Of a stretch of DNA of 43,228 nucleotides, positions 1 to 8,597 are shown one piece after another; position 1 is the first letter of the stretch; each line of letters opens with the position of its first letter. The translations under genes and the position numbers were made by a program. The notes under the pieces were generated by a model. It saw only the letters and a list, made by a program, of their open reading frames with translations, was not told the origin of the DNA and did not search any database. The stretch comes from Pirellulaceae bacterium (GTDB lineage Bacteria > Planctomycetota > Planctomycetia > Pirellulales > Pirellulaceae), in NCBI GenBank assembly GCA_028280445.1, contig JANQLU010000055.1, forward strand, positions 1 to 43,228. Reading direction: 5' to 3'.

Positions 1-1
1 A

Positions 2-76
2 ATAAAACGACCTAAAACATGGCGAGAAAAGACGAAAGATAAGAAGATTGAGAAAATTCTCGCTCTGGTGGAATAG
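2..76 (+). CDS. 3' end of a truncated gene at the left window edge (unknown)
   Basis: An open frame runs in from the left edge and stops at TAG 74-76. The visible C-terminus is Lys/Glu-rich and ends KKIEKILALVE. The last 18 codons and the stop are repeated exactly, on the opposite strand, at the right edge of the window. The gene is therefore present in at least two nearly identical copies, which suggests a mobile element or a recent duplication. Nothing in this short tail identifies the family. That it is coding at all is inferred from the clean frame and the charged, helix-like composition. Confidence 0.4.
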   Translation: MKRPKTWREKTKDKKIEKILALVE

Positions 77-112
77 CAATTAATGGTTGCGGCACTAGCG
101 CCTTGCCGCTCA
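20..112 (+). repeat. Left arm of a 93-bp perfect inverted repeat
   Basis: Bases 20-112 are the exact reverse complement of 43136-43228. Identity ends at base 113. The arm contains the 3' end of a reading frame (stop at 74-76) and, at its inner end, the dispersed palindromic motif (family A, ...GCGCCTTGCCGCTCA) that also occurs at 8430-8497. This could be a genuine pair of repeats flanking the segment, or a contig broken at both ends by one multicopy sequence. Confidence 0.95.
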
Positions 113-185
113 TATTTAATCAACACAACCTAGTGATGTCCGATAATTGCTAGTATTCAAGACTGGCGACGTTAATATTGAGAAC

Positions 186-1631
186 ATGATTCTCGATCCC
201 GAAATCTGTTTTCGCGCTATCAGGAGCCGCGACCGCCGTTTCGACGGCAAATTTTTTGTGGGTGTCAAATCGACTGGCGTCTACTGTCGACCGATTTGCC
301 CGGCTCCACACGCAAAACGGACAAATATGACATTCCATCTGTCAGCTGCGGCAGCTGCCGAAGCTGGTTTTCGACCCTGTCTTCGATGTTTTCCTGAATA
401 CTCGCCGAATTTTGTGCGGCAAAACAATTCGACGGAAATCATTATTCGCGCCATGCGTCTGATTCAAAATGGCGTCGTCGACGAACATGGGGTTTCCGGA
501 CTGTCACAACAACTGAATTTGAGTGAGCGCCACTTGAGACGAATTTTTGCAGAAAACTTGGGCGCATCACCACAAGCGTTCGCGCAAACACGGCGCGTCC
601 ATCTGGCAAAACAACTCATCAACGACACTTCGCTGCCGATGACCAAAATTGCGTTTGCCGCTGGTTTTCAAACCATCAGGCAATTTAATGGCGTGATCAA
701 AAAAATATTTGGTCGACCTCCTCGTGATTTGCGACGGCTCAACCGCAATGCATCGAAATCCGCATCGCTACAACTCAAGCTTTCGTACAGGCCGCCATTT
801 GATTGGGACGCATTGCTCTGGTTTCTGACCCGACGGTTATCGAGTGGCCTGGAACAAATCTCGGACAAAATTTATTCGCGATTTGTTGCTTTTGGCGATG
901 ATTGTGGAGTGATCGAAGTCGTCGACTTGCCTGACAAATATTGTCTCGAGTTGAAGGTGCCGGCAAATCTGTGGATGCACGTACCCGTGTTGATCGACAA
1001 AACCAGCCGTTTGTTTGATTTAACGTCCGATCCGGAAACTATCCTGACACATTTGAAATCTGATTCGATTTTGACCAATCATCTCAACGTCAATTGTGGC
1101 GTTCGAGTTCCCGGCTGCTGGGATCCTTTTGAGTTGGCCGTTCGCACCATTCTCGGCCAACAAGTTTCCGTTGCCGGCGCGACGACATTGTGTTCACGAT
1201 TGATCGAGCGCTGGGGCATTCGAAAACAAGACGGACCGCTGGGAACAACTTTCCCGTGTCCCACGGCGCTCGTTGATTCGGATATCGCATCCATTGGGTT
1301 ACCGAAATCACGTGCCAATTCAATCCGGCAACTGGCAAACGCATTTGTTCGAGGAACATTGTCGTTCGATGGCTCCATCGGACAAAACCACCTCCTCGAA
1401 ACCATGACATCTCTCCATGGCATTGGTGATTGGACGGCTCACTATATTCTGATGCGCGCCTTGAACGACCCAGATTTGATCCCACCAGGCGACTTGGGAC
1501 TCAAAAAATCGCTGCTCGCTCACGATCAAACAAAATCTTGGACCAACAAAGAGATGTTGAGCCAAGCTGAATCATGGCGCCCGTGGCGCTCTTATGCAAC
1601 GATGATTCTTTGGAACAGCCTAACAACCTGA
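186..1631 (+). CDS. alkA: Ada-AlkA fusion: DNA-3-methyladenine glycosylase II with Ada-type zinc and AraC domains
   Basis: Base-excision repair enzyme predicted to remove alkylated bases (3-methyladenine and others) and probably to regulate the alkylation response. The N-terminal Ada zinc domain carries Cys34, Cys38, Cys65 and Cys68 (YCRPIC and RPCLRC). In E. coli Ada the equivalent cluster takes a methyl group from DNA phosphotriesters. An AraC-type helix-turn-helix follows (about 75-185), then an AlkA N-terminal domain (about 195-305), then a helix-hairpin-helix glycosylase domain (LHGIGDWTAHY) with the likely catalytic Asp436 in PPGDLGLKKS. There is no C-terminal O6-methylguanine methyltransferase domain. 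The frame is open from a TTG at 147, but ATG 186 begins MILDPEICFRAI, the usual start of this fusion family, so I chose it (481 aa). The next gene follows after 21 bp, probably in the same operon. Confidence 0.9.
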   Translation: MILDPEICFRAIRSRDRRFDGKFFVGVKSTGVYCRPICPAPHAKRTNMTFHLSAAAAAEAGFRPCLRCFPEYSPNFVRQNNSTEIIIRAMRLIQNGVVDEHGVSGLSQQLNLSERHLRRIFAENLGASPQAFAQTRRVHLAKQLINDTSLPMTKIAFAAGFQTIRQFNGVIKKIFGRPPRDLRRLNRNASKSASLQLKLSYRPPFDWDALLWFLTRRLSSGLEQISDKIYSRFVAFGDDCGVIEVVDLPDKYCLELKVPANLWMHVPVLIDKTSRLFDLTSDPETILTHLKSDSILTNHLNVNCGVRVPGCWDPFELAVRTILGQQVSVAGATTLCSRLIERWGIRKQDGPLGTTFPCPTALVDSDIASIGLPKSRANSIRQLANAFVRGTLSFDGSIGQNHLLETMTSLHGIGDWTAHYILMRALNDPDLIPPGDLGLKKSLLAHDQTKSWTNKEMLSQAESWRPWRSYATMILWNSLTT

Positions 1632-1652
1632 CGAGGAAACGGAGCAAAAACA

Positions 1653-2468
1653 ATGCAGTTTTCATGTCCGACAATTGAATACTATGAATCCGATTACCCG
1701 TCGGAAACGCTTTCCAGGTTCCCCGAAAATTTCGATGCAACGACGGAATATCAGGGAATTCGCTACGACGTCGGCAGGTATTGTGACATCGCGGGCAACC
1801 AACCAATTTCGATTCTCGAACTGTGTTGTGGCAGCGGACGGGTTGGCATTCCGCTGGCCCGCGCTGGTCATCAAATTACCGGTGTCGACATTTCGGAAGA
1901 AATGCTCGGCAAATTTAAACAGCACATCATTACTGCAGAACTGCAAGATTCGATTCAGTTGATACAGAGTGATATTGCGGTCTTGGATCTGCCAAAGATT
2001 GATTTTGATTTATGCATTATTCCTTTTAACAGCCTGCTGTTGCTTTCCGATTTTGAATCACAACTTACCGCTCTTACCCGCGCCGCATGCCACCTGCGAC
2101 CCGATGGAGAAATTTTGATCGACATTGTGAATCCCATGCATATTTCCAACCAGGAAAACAACAGCCCCAAACCTTTTTTCACACGCCGCCACCCGGATTC
2201 CGGCAATCGCTATACGCGGTTCGCTGCCAGAAGCGGATTTGATGTCCACCAACGCCAAGCACTATTTGGTTGGTATGATGAAATCCTTCAATCAGGCCTC
2301 CTCCGTCGGCAACATTACGAATTTTTCTGGCGTCCCATTTTTCGTTTCGAACTGGAACTGATGCTGTCCAACGCCGGTTTTCAGATAAACAAGATCGAGG
2401 GAGGGCATTGCGGGGAACCATTTCAGGCGTCGAGCCATCGAATGTTTGTGCGAGCTATCAAAAGATAA
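1653..2468 (+). CDS. Class I SAM-dependent methyltransferase
   Basis: Predicted cytoplasmic methyltransferase of 271 aa with a Rossmann fold. Motif I is ILELCCGSGRVGIPLA (about 53-68), followed by the acidic ribose-binding strand GVDISEEML and an LCIIPFNSLLLL segment corresponding to motif IV. This matches the broad Methyltransf_25/11 type; the substrate cannot be told from sequence. GGAG lies 8 nt before the ATG. The gene starts 21 bp after the Ada-AlkA gene and probably shares its transcript, which hints at a role linked to alkylation stress, but that is inference from position only. Confidence 0.85.
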   Translation: MQFSCPTIEYYESDYPSETLSRFPENFDATTEYQGIRYDVGRYCDIAGNQPISILELCCGSGRVGIPLARAGHQITGVDISEEMLGKFKQHIITAELQDSIQLIQSDIAVLDLPKIDFDLCIIPFNSLLLLSDFESQLTALTRAACHLRPDGEILIDIVNPMHISNQENNSPKPFFTRRHPDSGNRYTRFAARSGFDVHQRQALFGWYDEILQSGLLRRQHYEFFWRPIFRFELELMLSNAGFQINKIEGGHCGEPFQASSHRMFVRAIKR

Positions 2469-2548
2469 ATAGCCCCAAGCACGGCGGATCAAGTACAATG
2501 CATATCCGTACCGCCACTCGTTCCACGATAGATAGGTTAGGAAAAACA

Positions 2549-3262
2549 ATGAAGAGATTTGTTATCTGTTTTTTGTGTGTTTCATCTACCCTCGCGATCT
2601 CGTCGGTTGCCGACGCGCAGTCATTGGAAGATCTTCGCAGACTGCAAATGCAACGAGCGGCGGAGGCACGTGCGATTGCGGCCGAAATGGACGCTGTCAT
2701 GGCAGCGCAAGTTTACTTGGCGGATCGACATTCGGCGTATAGCACCGGTCGACTCCTGTCGAACTCCCAGGTGCAAAAAGACCTCGAGTTGGACCAGGAC
2801 CAAATTACTGAACTGCGAAAGATTCAGGACGATTACCAAAAACAAATTCGAAATGAAATAAAACAGGCGCGCAAAAACAAATCGTTTAATTCAAAAAAAT
2901 GGAAAGAAATCTCGCAACGCATTTTTAAAGAGCGGAAATCGGCAATGGGCGCTGTCCTGCTGCCTCACCAGTCAAAACGATTGAAACAGATCGCGGCTCA
3001 AATGGAATTGAAAAATCGAGGTGATCTCAATGCACTCATCGGTAGCAATCTGGCGTCAGAATTAGGTATCGACGACGAACAAAAAGAACGACTCAAAAAA
3101 CGCGCTGCCGAAATCAAAAAAGAGTTCGATGAAGAAGTCGCGAGACTCAAAAAAGAAGCTCAACAAAAACTGTTCCGTGAGCTGCGCCCGGATCAACGTA
3201 AAAAACTCGATGAATTGACTCGGGAAAAATTCGAATACAAAAGAGATCGCAGGAAAAAATAA
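2549..3262 (+). CDS. Exported helical protein, Spy/CpxP (LTXXQ)-like
   Basis: Predicted 237-aa exported protein. MKRFVICFLCVSSTLAISS followed by VADAQS is a typical signal peptide with a cleavage site after ADA. The rest is almost entirely charged helix: two segments built around LELDQDQITELRKIQDDY and LGIDDEQKERLKKRAAEI resemble the repeated helices of Spy/CpxP/LTXXQ periplasmic chaperones, and the C-terminus is Lys/Arg-rich (YKRDRRKK). The frame extends upstream to 2408, inside the previous gene, but ATG 2549 is preceded by AGGAAAAAC and begins the signal peptide, so it is the start. Function by family would be binding unfolded or membrane-associated proteins in the periplasm; the assignment is by pattern only. 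Confidence 0.75.
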   Translation: MKRFVICFLCVSSTLAISSVADAQSLEDLRRLQMQRAAEARAIAAEMDAVMAAQVYLADRHSAYSTGRLLSNSQVQKDLELDQDQITELRKIQDDYQKQIRNEIKQARKNKSFNSKKWKEISQRIFKERKSAMGAVLLPHQSKRLKQIAAQMELKNRGDLNALIGSNLASELGIDDEQKERLKKRAAEIKKEFDEEVARLKKEAQQKLFRELRPDQRKKLDELTREKFEYKRDRRKK

Positions 3263-3697
3263 CGCGAGCCGACAAGAATACATTGCTCATTGTTCAAGCA
3301 ATAGCAAGCAATTGTCGTTGCTACTGCATAATTTCAAATGCAGTTCGGCGTGTTTCGTCGAGTCCCACTTGTCTGTGTTATCGGGCAATAAAAACAATTT
3401 AAGCGTTAAGCACAAAGCGCGATTCGCAGTTTCACGCCGGAACGGGTTGGCAATCGTCGCAAAGAAAGCCGACCAGCATGTGGACGTCACGACACGGTCA
3501 CTCGATCGTATGTTGGACGCACGATTGGCAAAATAACCACACTCAACTTTACCCATTCGGTTCGGAGATTGGCACATCGGTTGCACTGAAGAGTTCTATG
3601 CAATTGGTCCTCTAGACATGCTCGGAACTGTTGCATTCCAACAACATCTTTGTTGAACTTTCCCATCAATGTTTCCAAATCCCATCGGAACCCATCA
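3263..3697. other. Intergenic stretch without a recognisable feature
   Basis: About 435 bp between the small exported protein and the second methyltransferase. A 74-codon plus-strand frame (3312-3536) exists but has no convincing ribosome-binding site, no domain and a composition typical of a chance frame. I see no tRNA, riboswitch or clear terminator. Confidence 0.5.
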
Positions 3698-4558
3698 ATG
3701 AGCAACAGTCTTCTCACTATCCAAACCGCTGAAAAAAAATCTGTTAAGGACCAAGTCAAAGTCGGGTTAGGACGAGCGTTTTCAATTCTTTTTAACGGGC
3801 GAGCAAATGAATTGGCGAACTTGCCAACCAGCTATCCATCGGGTTTAGTCGACAAAATGTTGATGGCTTTTCTCAAAGAAAAGGCACGAGTTGGAAATGA
3901 TACCGATTTTTTTGAGCAACTCCATGCCGATTTCTGGCAAGGACACGGTGGCGAGGTTTTCTCGTCCAACTGCGATCATCGCTTTGACGACCTGTTCCTA
4001 AATCATCAGGCCCATGATCTCGAACTCCTTGCAAATTTTTGGGTTAAAAGTGAGTGCAAACACATTGTCGAAATCGGCTGTTGTTCCGGGCTGCATTTAC
4101 AACACCTGACAACATTGTTGCATGGAGTCGAATCAGCAATTGGAATCGACATCAATCCGTCGCAGATCAAAGCAAACAATCGGAACCCGAAATTTGATTC
4201 CCGCATACGATTCATTTCGGGAGATGGTGGCGCATGGGTTATGGAAAACGCCAAGCCAAATACGCTATTTGTGACAAATGGCGGTGTCTTGGAATACTTC
4301 AGTCGCCATCGACTCAACGAAATCGTCAACCACATCTCCACCAATCTCGGCAACGCGATGTTTTTTACGGTTGAACCTGTCGCAGCCGACTACGATCCCA
4401 ACACGACGATCGAATCAATACCGTTTGGTGAAGAGCTTTCGTTTTCTCACAACTATCGTGATCTGTTCGAATCCAACGGCCTTAACGTTTTGCATCAACG
4501 CCCAGTCGATTTCGAATCCTGGCGGATGATGACGACCATTGCTTCGACCAATTCTTGA
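3698..4558 (+). CDS. Class I SAM-dependent methyltransferase (second, divergent)
   Basis: 286-aa predicted methyltransferase. The SAM-binding core is HIVEIGCCSGLHLQHL followed by AIGIDINPSQI, about 50 residues later RIRFISGDGG, and then NTLFVTNGGVLEYF, which fits motifs I, II and IV. About 110 residues of helical sequence precede the core. A TTG 48 bp upstream keeps the frame open, but ATG 3698 (MSNSLLTIQTAEKK) looks better. It is not closely similar to the methyltransferase at 1653-2468. It is convergent with the minus-strand genes that follow, with a small hairpin between them. Substrate unknown. Confidence 0.8.
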   Translation: MSNSLLTIQTAEKKSVKDQVKVGLGRAFSILFNGRANELANLPTSYPSGLVDKMLMAFLKEKARVGNDTDFFEQLHADFWQGHGGEVFSSNCDHRFDDLFLNHQAHDLELLANFWVKSECKHIVEIGCCSGLHLQHLTTLLHGVESAIGIDINPSQIKANNRNPKFDSRIRFISGDGGAWVMENAKPNTLFVTNGGVLEYFSRHRLNEIVNHISTNLGNAMFFTVEPVAADYDPNTTIESIPFGEELSFSHNYRDLFESNGLNVLHQRPVDFESWRMMTTIASTNS

Positions 4559-4575
4559 TCTAAATTCCTTGTTGT

Positions 4576-4597
4576 AGCGACTGGATTCCGAGTCGCT
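4576..4597. repeat. Short palindrome between convergent genes
   Basis: AGCGACT GGATTCCG AGTCGCT forms a 7-bp stem with an 8-nt loop. It lies just after the plus-strand methyltransferase stop and before the 3' end of the minus-strand fragment, so it could end transcription in either direction, although no U-run follows. It may be a member of another dispersed palindromic family. Confidence 0.5.
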
Positions 4598-4617
4598 GTT
4601 ATCAATCGTGTTCGCTA

Positions 4618-4875
4618 TTATTTCTTTTGATGGGCCGATTCGCATTTGTTCACAAACTCTTCGACCGCGTTTTGAAGTTTTCTGGCCCGTGGATCTTTTA
4701 ACTGCAAAAGAGTTCGACTGACCGGTTGCGACAAATTTTCCAGATTTCGCAATGCACCAAATTTGGGATCTTGAAGTTTCGATTCCGACTTAAATCGTTC
4801 GATAGTTTCGTTCAGTTTGGATGCCGAATGTCTATTTGCACAAACGAATGAAAAAAATCTCCGCCCATTCATCAT
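4618..4875 (-). pseudogene. Truncated, degenerate duplicate of the C-terminus of the neighbouring exported protein
   Basis: Residues 20-85 of this 85-codon frame align without gaps to residues 339-404 of the gene immediately upstream (4872-6113). I count about 30 identities in 66, including LNETIE, DPRA and EFV.KCE. The preceding 19 codons do not match, but the corresponding stretch of the neighbour resembles another frame of this DNA (FFHSFVQID versus VFIDSQDID), pointing to an indel. The ATG overlaps the neighbour's stop codon as ATGA, so it could still be translated by coupling. I read it as the remnant of a tandem duplication whose N-terminal part has been lost. No signal peptide remains. 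Confidence 0.7.
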
Positions 4876-6113
4876 TTTCGATTTGGGTTATCACCGTTTT
4901 TGTTTTTCTGATTAGCTTCTTCGCATTTGCTCACAAATTCATCAACCAACTGTTTGATTTCGAGTGCCCGTGGGTCTCGCTGTTGGCGAAGTTCACTGCA
5001 AACCATTCTCGCGATATCATTGAGATGTCCCAAGATACGCGATTCCGGTTTTTGGAGCTCTGGCACTGATTTGATCTGTTCGATCGTCTCGTTGAGAATT
5101 TTGATCGCGGCGTCAATGTCCTGAGAATCAATAAAGACTACCGCCAGACGATCCATGTTGATGGAATGCCAATAGAGTTCATATTGTTTTTGTTTATCCG
5201 GAAGCTTCTTGACCCGACTTCGAAGTTCACGATATTTTTTCCAACCTCGAATCGCCTGGGGTTTTTTGGGTTCTCTGGCAAAGGTGAACAAGTGTTTGCC
5301 TCGCAACAAACATTGCATTGCCAATCTTTGGTTTTGAGAGACAGAGTCTGCGTTTTCAAGCTTTTTGCAGATCGAGTCAACCAATTGAGAACTTTTGTCC
5401 AATTCGCCGTTCTTGTACAAAAACAATGATTGTTGGCGCGATGCCATCGCCAGGTAAGATGCGCCTTCGTCGTCTTTCAGAAAAACATCTGCCGATTCAA
5501 TTATAGGGTTGAGCCATTTAATCGCCGTTTTCCAGTTCTCTTTCCGCAACGCAACATCACTGCCGATCAATCGAATACTGGTGGATATCAAAAAACGTTC
5601 GCGTTGACTCAGTTTTTTTGCCGACTCCGCTGCTTTGGCTGAGATCTTTAATGCTTCAAAAATTTCTTCATCGGAATTACCGTGTCTCTGATAGATCGAC
5701 GTCAATTGAGAGACACAATTTGCATACCACTTGGCAGCTTCCCGATTTACCAAATAGCGATCGGGATTCTTGAGAACGGTATTCAATATGGATATCGCTG
5801 GTCGAGAATCACTGTTTTCGTACCGCGATATTCTTGTTTGTAGTCCAGCAGCACTATAGTAAAGTCGTGCCAGCGTTTCCGGAGGAGCATTTTCTTTTTT
5901 TGCCTTGATGATTAAATCCATCACGACAGCAAATCCTTTTTGTGGATTTTTGCTGTAATCGCGACGGTTGAACTCGTATTTCTTGTTGGCAGATTCGACG
6001 CTCTCTTTTTTTTGCTGCTTGGATTGAGATAGCAATGGCAACGAACCAAAACTAAATGCCAATTCCATAGCAAATACACACAGCAAGATTTTCAAAATAT
6101 TTGAGTTGTTCAT
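4872..6113 (-). CDS. Exported helical-repeat (TPR-like) protein of unknown function
   Basis: 413-aa protein with an N-terminal signal peptide (MNNSNILKILLCVFAMELAF). The mature part is nearly all alpha-helical with spaced Ala/Leu/Tyr positions such as LARLYYSAAGLQTR, AAKWYANCVSQLTSIYQR and DIDAAIKILNETIEQI, which looks like tetratricopeptide-type helical hairpins without strong consensus. No catalytic motif is visible. GGGGAAT lies just before the ATG and supports the start. The C-terminal 66 residues were duplicated into the degenerate fragment at 4618-4875. A periplasmic scaffold role is only an inference from repeat type and signal peptide. Confidence 0.7.
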   Translation of the reverse strand: MNNSNILKILLCVFAMELAFSFGSLPLLSQSKQQKKESVESANKKYEFNRRDYSKNPQKGFAVVMDLIIKAKKENAPPETLARLYYSAAGLQTRISRYENSDSRPAISILNTVLKNPDRYLVNREAAKWYANCVSQLTSIYQRHGNSDEEIFEALKISAKAAESAKKLSQRERFLISTSIRLIGSDVALRKENWKTAIKWLNPIIESADVFLKDDEGASYLAMASRQQSLFLYKNGELDKSSQLVDSICKKLENADSVSQNQRLAMQCLLRGKHLFTFAREPKKPQAIRGWKKYRELRSRVKKLPDKQKQYELYWHSINMDRLAVVFIDSQDIDAAIKILNETIEQIKSVPELQKPESRILGHLNDIARMVCSELRQQRDPRALEIKQLVDEFVSKCEEANQKNKNGDNPNRK

Positions 6114-6269
6114 TTCATATTCCCCACTTGTCTGTGAATTACGACTGCCATTATAGCTCCATCGGGGACCTCATGCATTTGTAACAATTCGTACCCGTTA
6201 TTCGCTGCAAGCTATGTAGCCAGTTTTTTTCTGGATTTACAAAGCAGCAAAATATCAAGGGACACGAAA

Positions 6270-8327
6270 ATGAAGAACAAATCTCTTCGGCCAAATGGTC
6301 AAATGGGGCTGGTTATTCTGGCCAAATGCACTCGGCAAAACTGTGAACTTGCCACAAAATTCCTACGTTCACTGAACGTCAAAATTCTCTCTCGGATTGA
6401 CGGGCAGTGTTGGATTATCCGATTTGATGCGTCGCAAAGAAAACAAATTCTCGGCGCTGCATTTTTTGTTGGATTATTCGAAGGCTCGATTCAACGAGAA
6501 ACCGTCGCAAAAATACCCGCCGCCAGTAAAGGCATTGAAATCTGGAATTTGATTCGCTCCAAATCATACCGAGATGCAAGACGGAAAAAGGCTCATGGCG
6601 GAGAGTCGTGGGGCAACGAAAAACGGACACCGCCTGCACCGGCACTGCCGTTTCCGATCGAACAGGTCAAACAAGCGTTGGTTAAAAATAGCGGCATGTC
6701 TCAGCAAGAGTTGCTGAGAAAGTTTGAATCGGCGCGTTCCAACAAACCAATTCAAGGTAAAAGCTACGTCGAGTATTATCAAAAACTTAAGAAGAAATAC
6801 AAAAACCCGGAGCTTGCCGAACAAGTCGCTCGCACGGCGTTTTATTTAGATGATTCGATTTGGCAGGCGATCCTGGCCGAGGCCGATGAATCCGTCGTGA
6901 CGACGTTTCACCATGTTGGCGTTTGTCGACGAATGATCGGCGAGATCTCGGTGGGCATTGTTGTTGTTGAATCGTCACAACGCGGCGGCCCCGTATTTCC
7001 TGCAACCGAACGTAATACGCTCGAATCCCAGGTCGCCGATGGGCTTCAATGGCTCGCCGATATGGCGCCGCAGTCGGCGAACTTGAGTTGGTCGATCGAT
7101 ATTCAACGGGTGACGATCAATGTTGATGATCAACCGAACCCACCAAATTTTCATAACGATGAATATTGGTCACGCGCCGGTATTGGCAGTGTGACATTCA
7201 ACGGTCAATCGTTTTCTGCCGATGATGCTGGAATCGAAGATTATCGAAATGCAATGATCGCTGCACATGGTTCGACCGATGGAGCAGTCATTTTCCTGTC
7301 GCCGTATACCACAGGCCACCATGCGTATGCTTCGGCCAGCTCCAGCAAAATCGTGATCACCAATCACAACAACTACGGCAATTGGGGCATCCATGATATG
7401 TACATGACCACTGCTCACGAAATGTGCCATATCTTTGGTGCACAAGATGAATACTCGGGCAGCGTCGGAACACCGTGCAGCGATTGCAGTGTCACAAGCG
7501 GTTGTTTTCACATACCCAACGGTAACTGCAATGTTTGTGCTGATCCGATGCGAAATTGCATCATGTCGGGACATATGCCGGAAATTTGTGCTTACACTCG
7601 TGGTCAAATCGGTTGGGCCGATCTGGTCGTCGAAGTCGAGACCGCTGACAACGAATGGTGGACTGGAACGGACGATGACGTCGAAATCGATTTTGGACGC
7701 ATTACTTTCAACCTGGACGATGCCAATTTCAACGATTTTGAATCGAGCCAAACCAACGCATTCGCTTTTGAAATGACAGGCTTGACCGACCAAGACATTC
7801 AACGCGTGCTGTTGCGAAAATCACCGGACGGATTCGCCGGTGGATGGAAATGTTCCAATGTCCGTGTTTTTGTCGCCGGAACCGAAGCGTGCGATCAACA
7901 AGTGAATCACTGGTTTCAAAATGGACAACTGTTCAAACTGGTCCAAGACGGTCCAACCGTTGACGCCGATCTGGTCAACTCGATCGAGGTTGAAGTCACG
8001 ACTGCCGACGAGTTCGGCGCAGGTACCGACAGCGGCATTACACTCCAGATGGGAGGAGAATCGTGGGACTTGGATACCGCCGGCAATGATTTCGAATCCG
8101 GCAACACCGACGTGTTTCAGCTGGACCCCCGAACCGGCTTGTTAGTGTCAGCCATCAACAACGTTCGTATCATCAAAGATCCCAATGGATTCGGTGATAT
8201 TTTCGGAATCGGCAATTGGAAACTGGCGGGACTCAAAGTGACCGTCAATGGAGTGGAAATCTACAACAATCAGTCCATCGATCAATGGTTGGCGGACAAC
8301 AATTTGGAATTCCTGGACAATGTTTAG
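6270..8327 (+). CDS. Metzincin-like zinc metallopeptidase with two C-terminal PLAT/LH2-type domains
   Basis: 685 aa. The catalytic motif is HEMCHIFGAQDEY: His383, Glu384 and His387, with Asp393 in the position of the third metzincin ligand (HExxHxxGxxD, as in snapalysin-type enzymes). CIMSG with Met432 is a plausible Met-turn. Many cysteines between the two (CSDCSVTSGC, CNVCADPMRNC) suggest disulfides or a structural metal. Two tandem beta domains follow, about 451-548 and 571-685, both with the PLAT pattern (VEVETAD..TGTDDDV, VEVTTADEFGAGTDSG, then NDFESG..). PLAT domains bind lipids or protein partners. The ATG is preceded by AAGGGACA, yet no signal peptide is visible, which is odd for a cysteine-rich peptidase. 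The first 300 residues, possibly a pro-region, match nothing I recognise. Confidence 0.75.
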   Translation: MKNKSLRPNGQMGLVILAKCTRQNCELATKFLRSLNVKILSRIDGQCWIIRFDASQRKQILGAAFFVGLFEGSIQRETVAKIPAASKGIEIWNLIRSKSYRDARRKKAHGGESWGNEKRTPPAPALPFPIEQVKQALVKNSGMSQQELLRKFESARSNKPIQGKSYVEYYQKLKKKYKNPELAEQVARTAFYLDDSIWQAILAEADESVVTTFHHVGVCRRMIGEISVGIVVVESSQRGGPVFPATERNTLESQVADGLQWLADMAPQSANLSWSIDIQRVTINVDDQPNPPNFHNDEYWSRAGIGSVTFNGQSFSADDAGIEDYRNAMIAAHGSTDGAVIFLSPYTTGHHAYASASSSKIVITNHNNYGNWGIHDMYMTTAHEMCHIFGAQDEYSGSVGTPCSDCSVTSGCFHIPNGNCNVCADPMRNCIMSGHMPEICAYTRGQIGWADLVVEVETADNEWWTGTDDDVEIDFGRITFNLDDANFNDFESSQTNAFAFEMTGLTDQDIQRVLLRKSPDGFAGGWKCSNVRVFVAGTEACDQQVNHWFQNGQLFKLVQDGPTVDADLVNSIEVEVTTADEFGAGTDSGITLQMGGESWDLDTAGNDFESGNTDVFQLDPRTGLLVSAINNVRIIKDPNGFGDIFGIGNWKLAGLKVTVNGVEIYNNQSIDQWLADNNLEFLDNV

Positions 8328-8375
8328 TCGTCCAAGTTCAAATTCAGTTCGGGCCGGTGTTTCGGGAGGGAACCT

Positions 8376-8554
8376 CGGGAGGGCGAGGCTCCCGCCGAGC
8401 CGTTTTTTGGGACTGGACCAAAAGGCTTTGTGAGCGGCAAGGGGCTAGCCGCCGGTTTGTTGCGCTTGGTACCGGCGGCTAGCGCCTTGCCGCTCACGTT
8501 TATTGCCCTGGCGAATCGGAAAAACATTCGGTTCGGCGGGAGCCTCACCCTCCC
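8376..8554. repeat. Composite nested inverted repeat (families C-A-A'-C')
   Basis: This intergenic block is a palindrome within a palindrome. The outer arms (family C) are 8377-8402, CGGGAGGGCGAGGCTCCCGC..., and its inverted copy 8530-8554. The inner arms (family A) are 8430-8456 and 8471-8497, 27 bp each with one mismatch around a 14-nt loop. The same C then A order recurs at 43102-43160 next to the right window edge. The order is therefore that of a composite element and not of chance neighbours. As RNA the inner arms would form a very stable hairpin between the converging genes on either side. Confidence 0.9.
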
Positions 8555-8597
8555 AACGAACCCTTTCAAACCAAAGGTCAGGCAAATGCTCGACCTC

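Noticed and set aside
147..185. Upstream TTG start for the Ada-AlkA gene
   Set aside because: The 13 added residues are not part of the Ada domain, and ATG 186 gives the standard family start (ILDPE.C.RAI.SRD).
8430..8497. Possible intrinsic terminator for the protease gene
   Set aside because: The stem is very strong but no T-run follows on either strand, and the sequence is a member of a dispersed repeat family, so I list it as a repeat. It might still stop polymerase incidentally.
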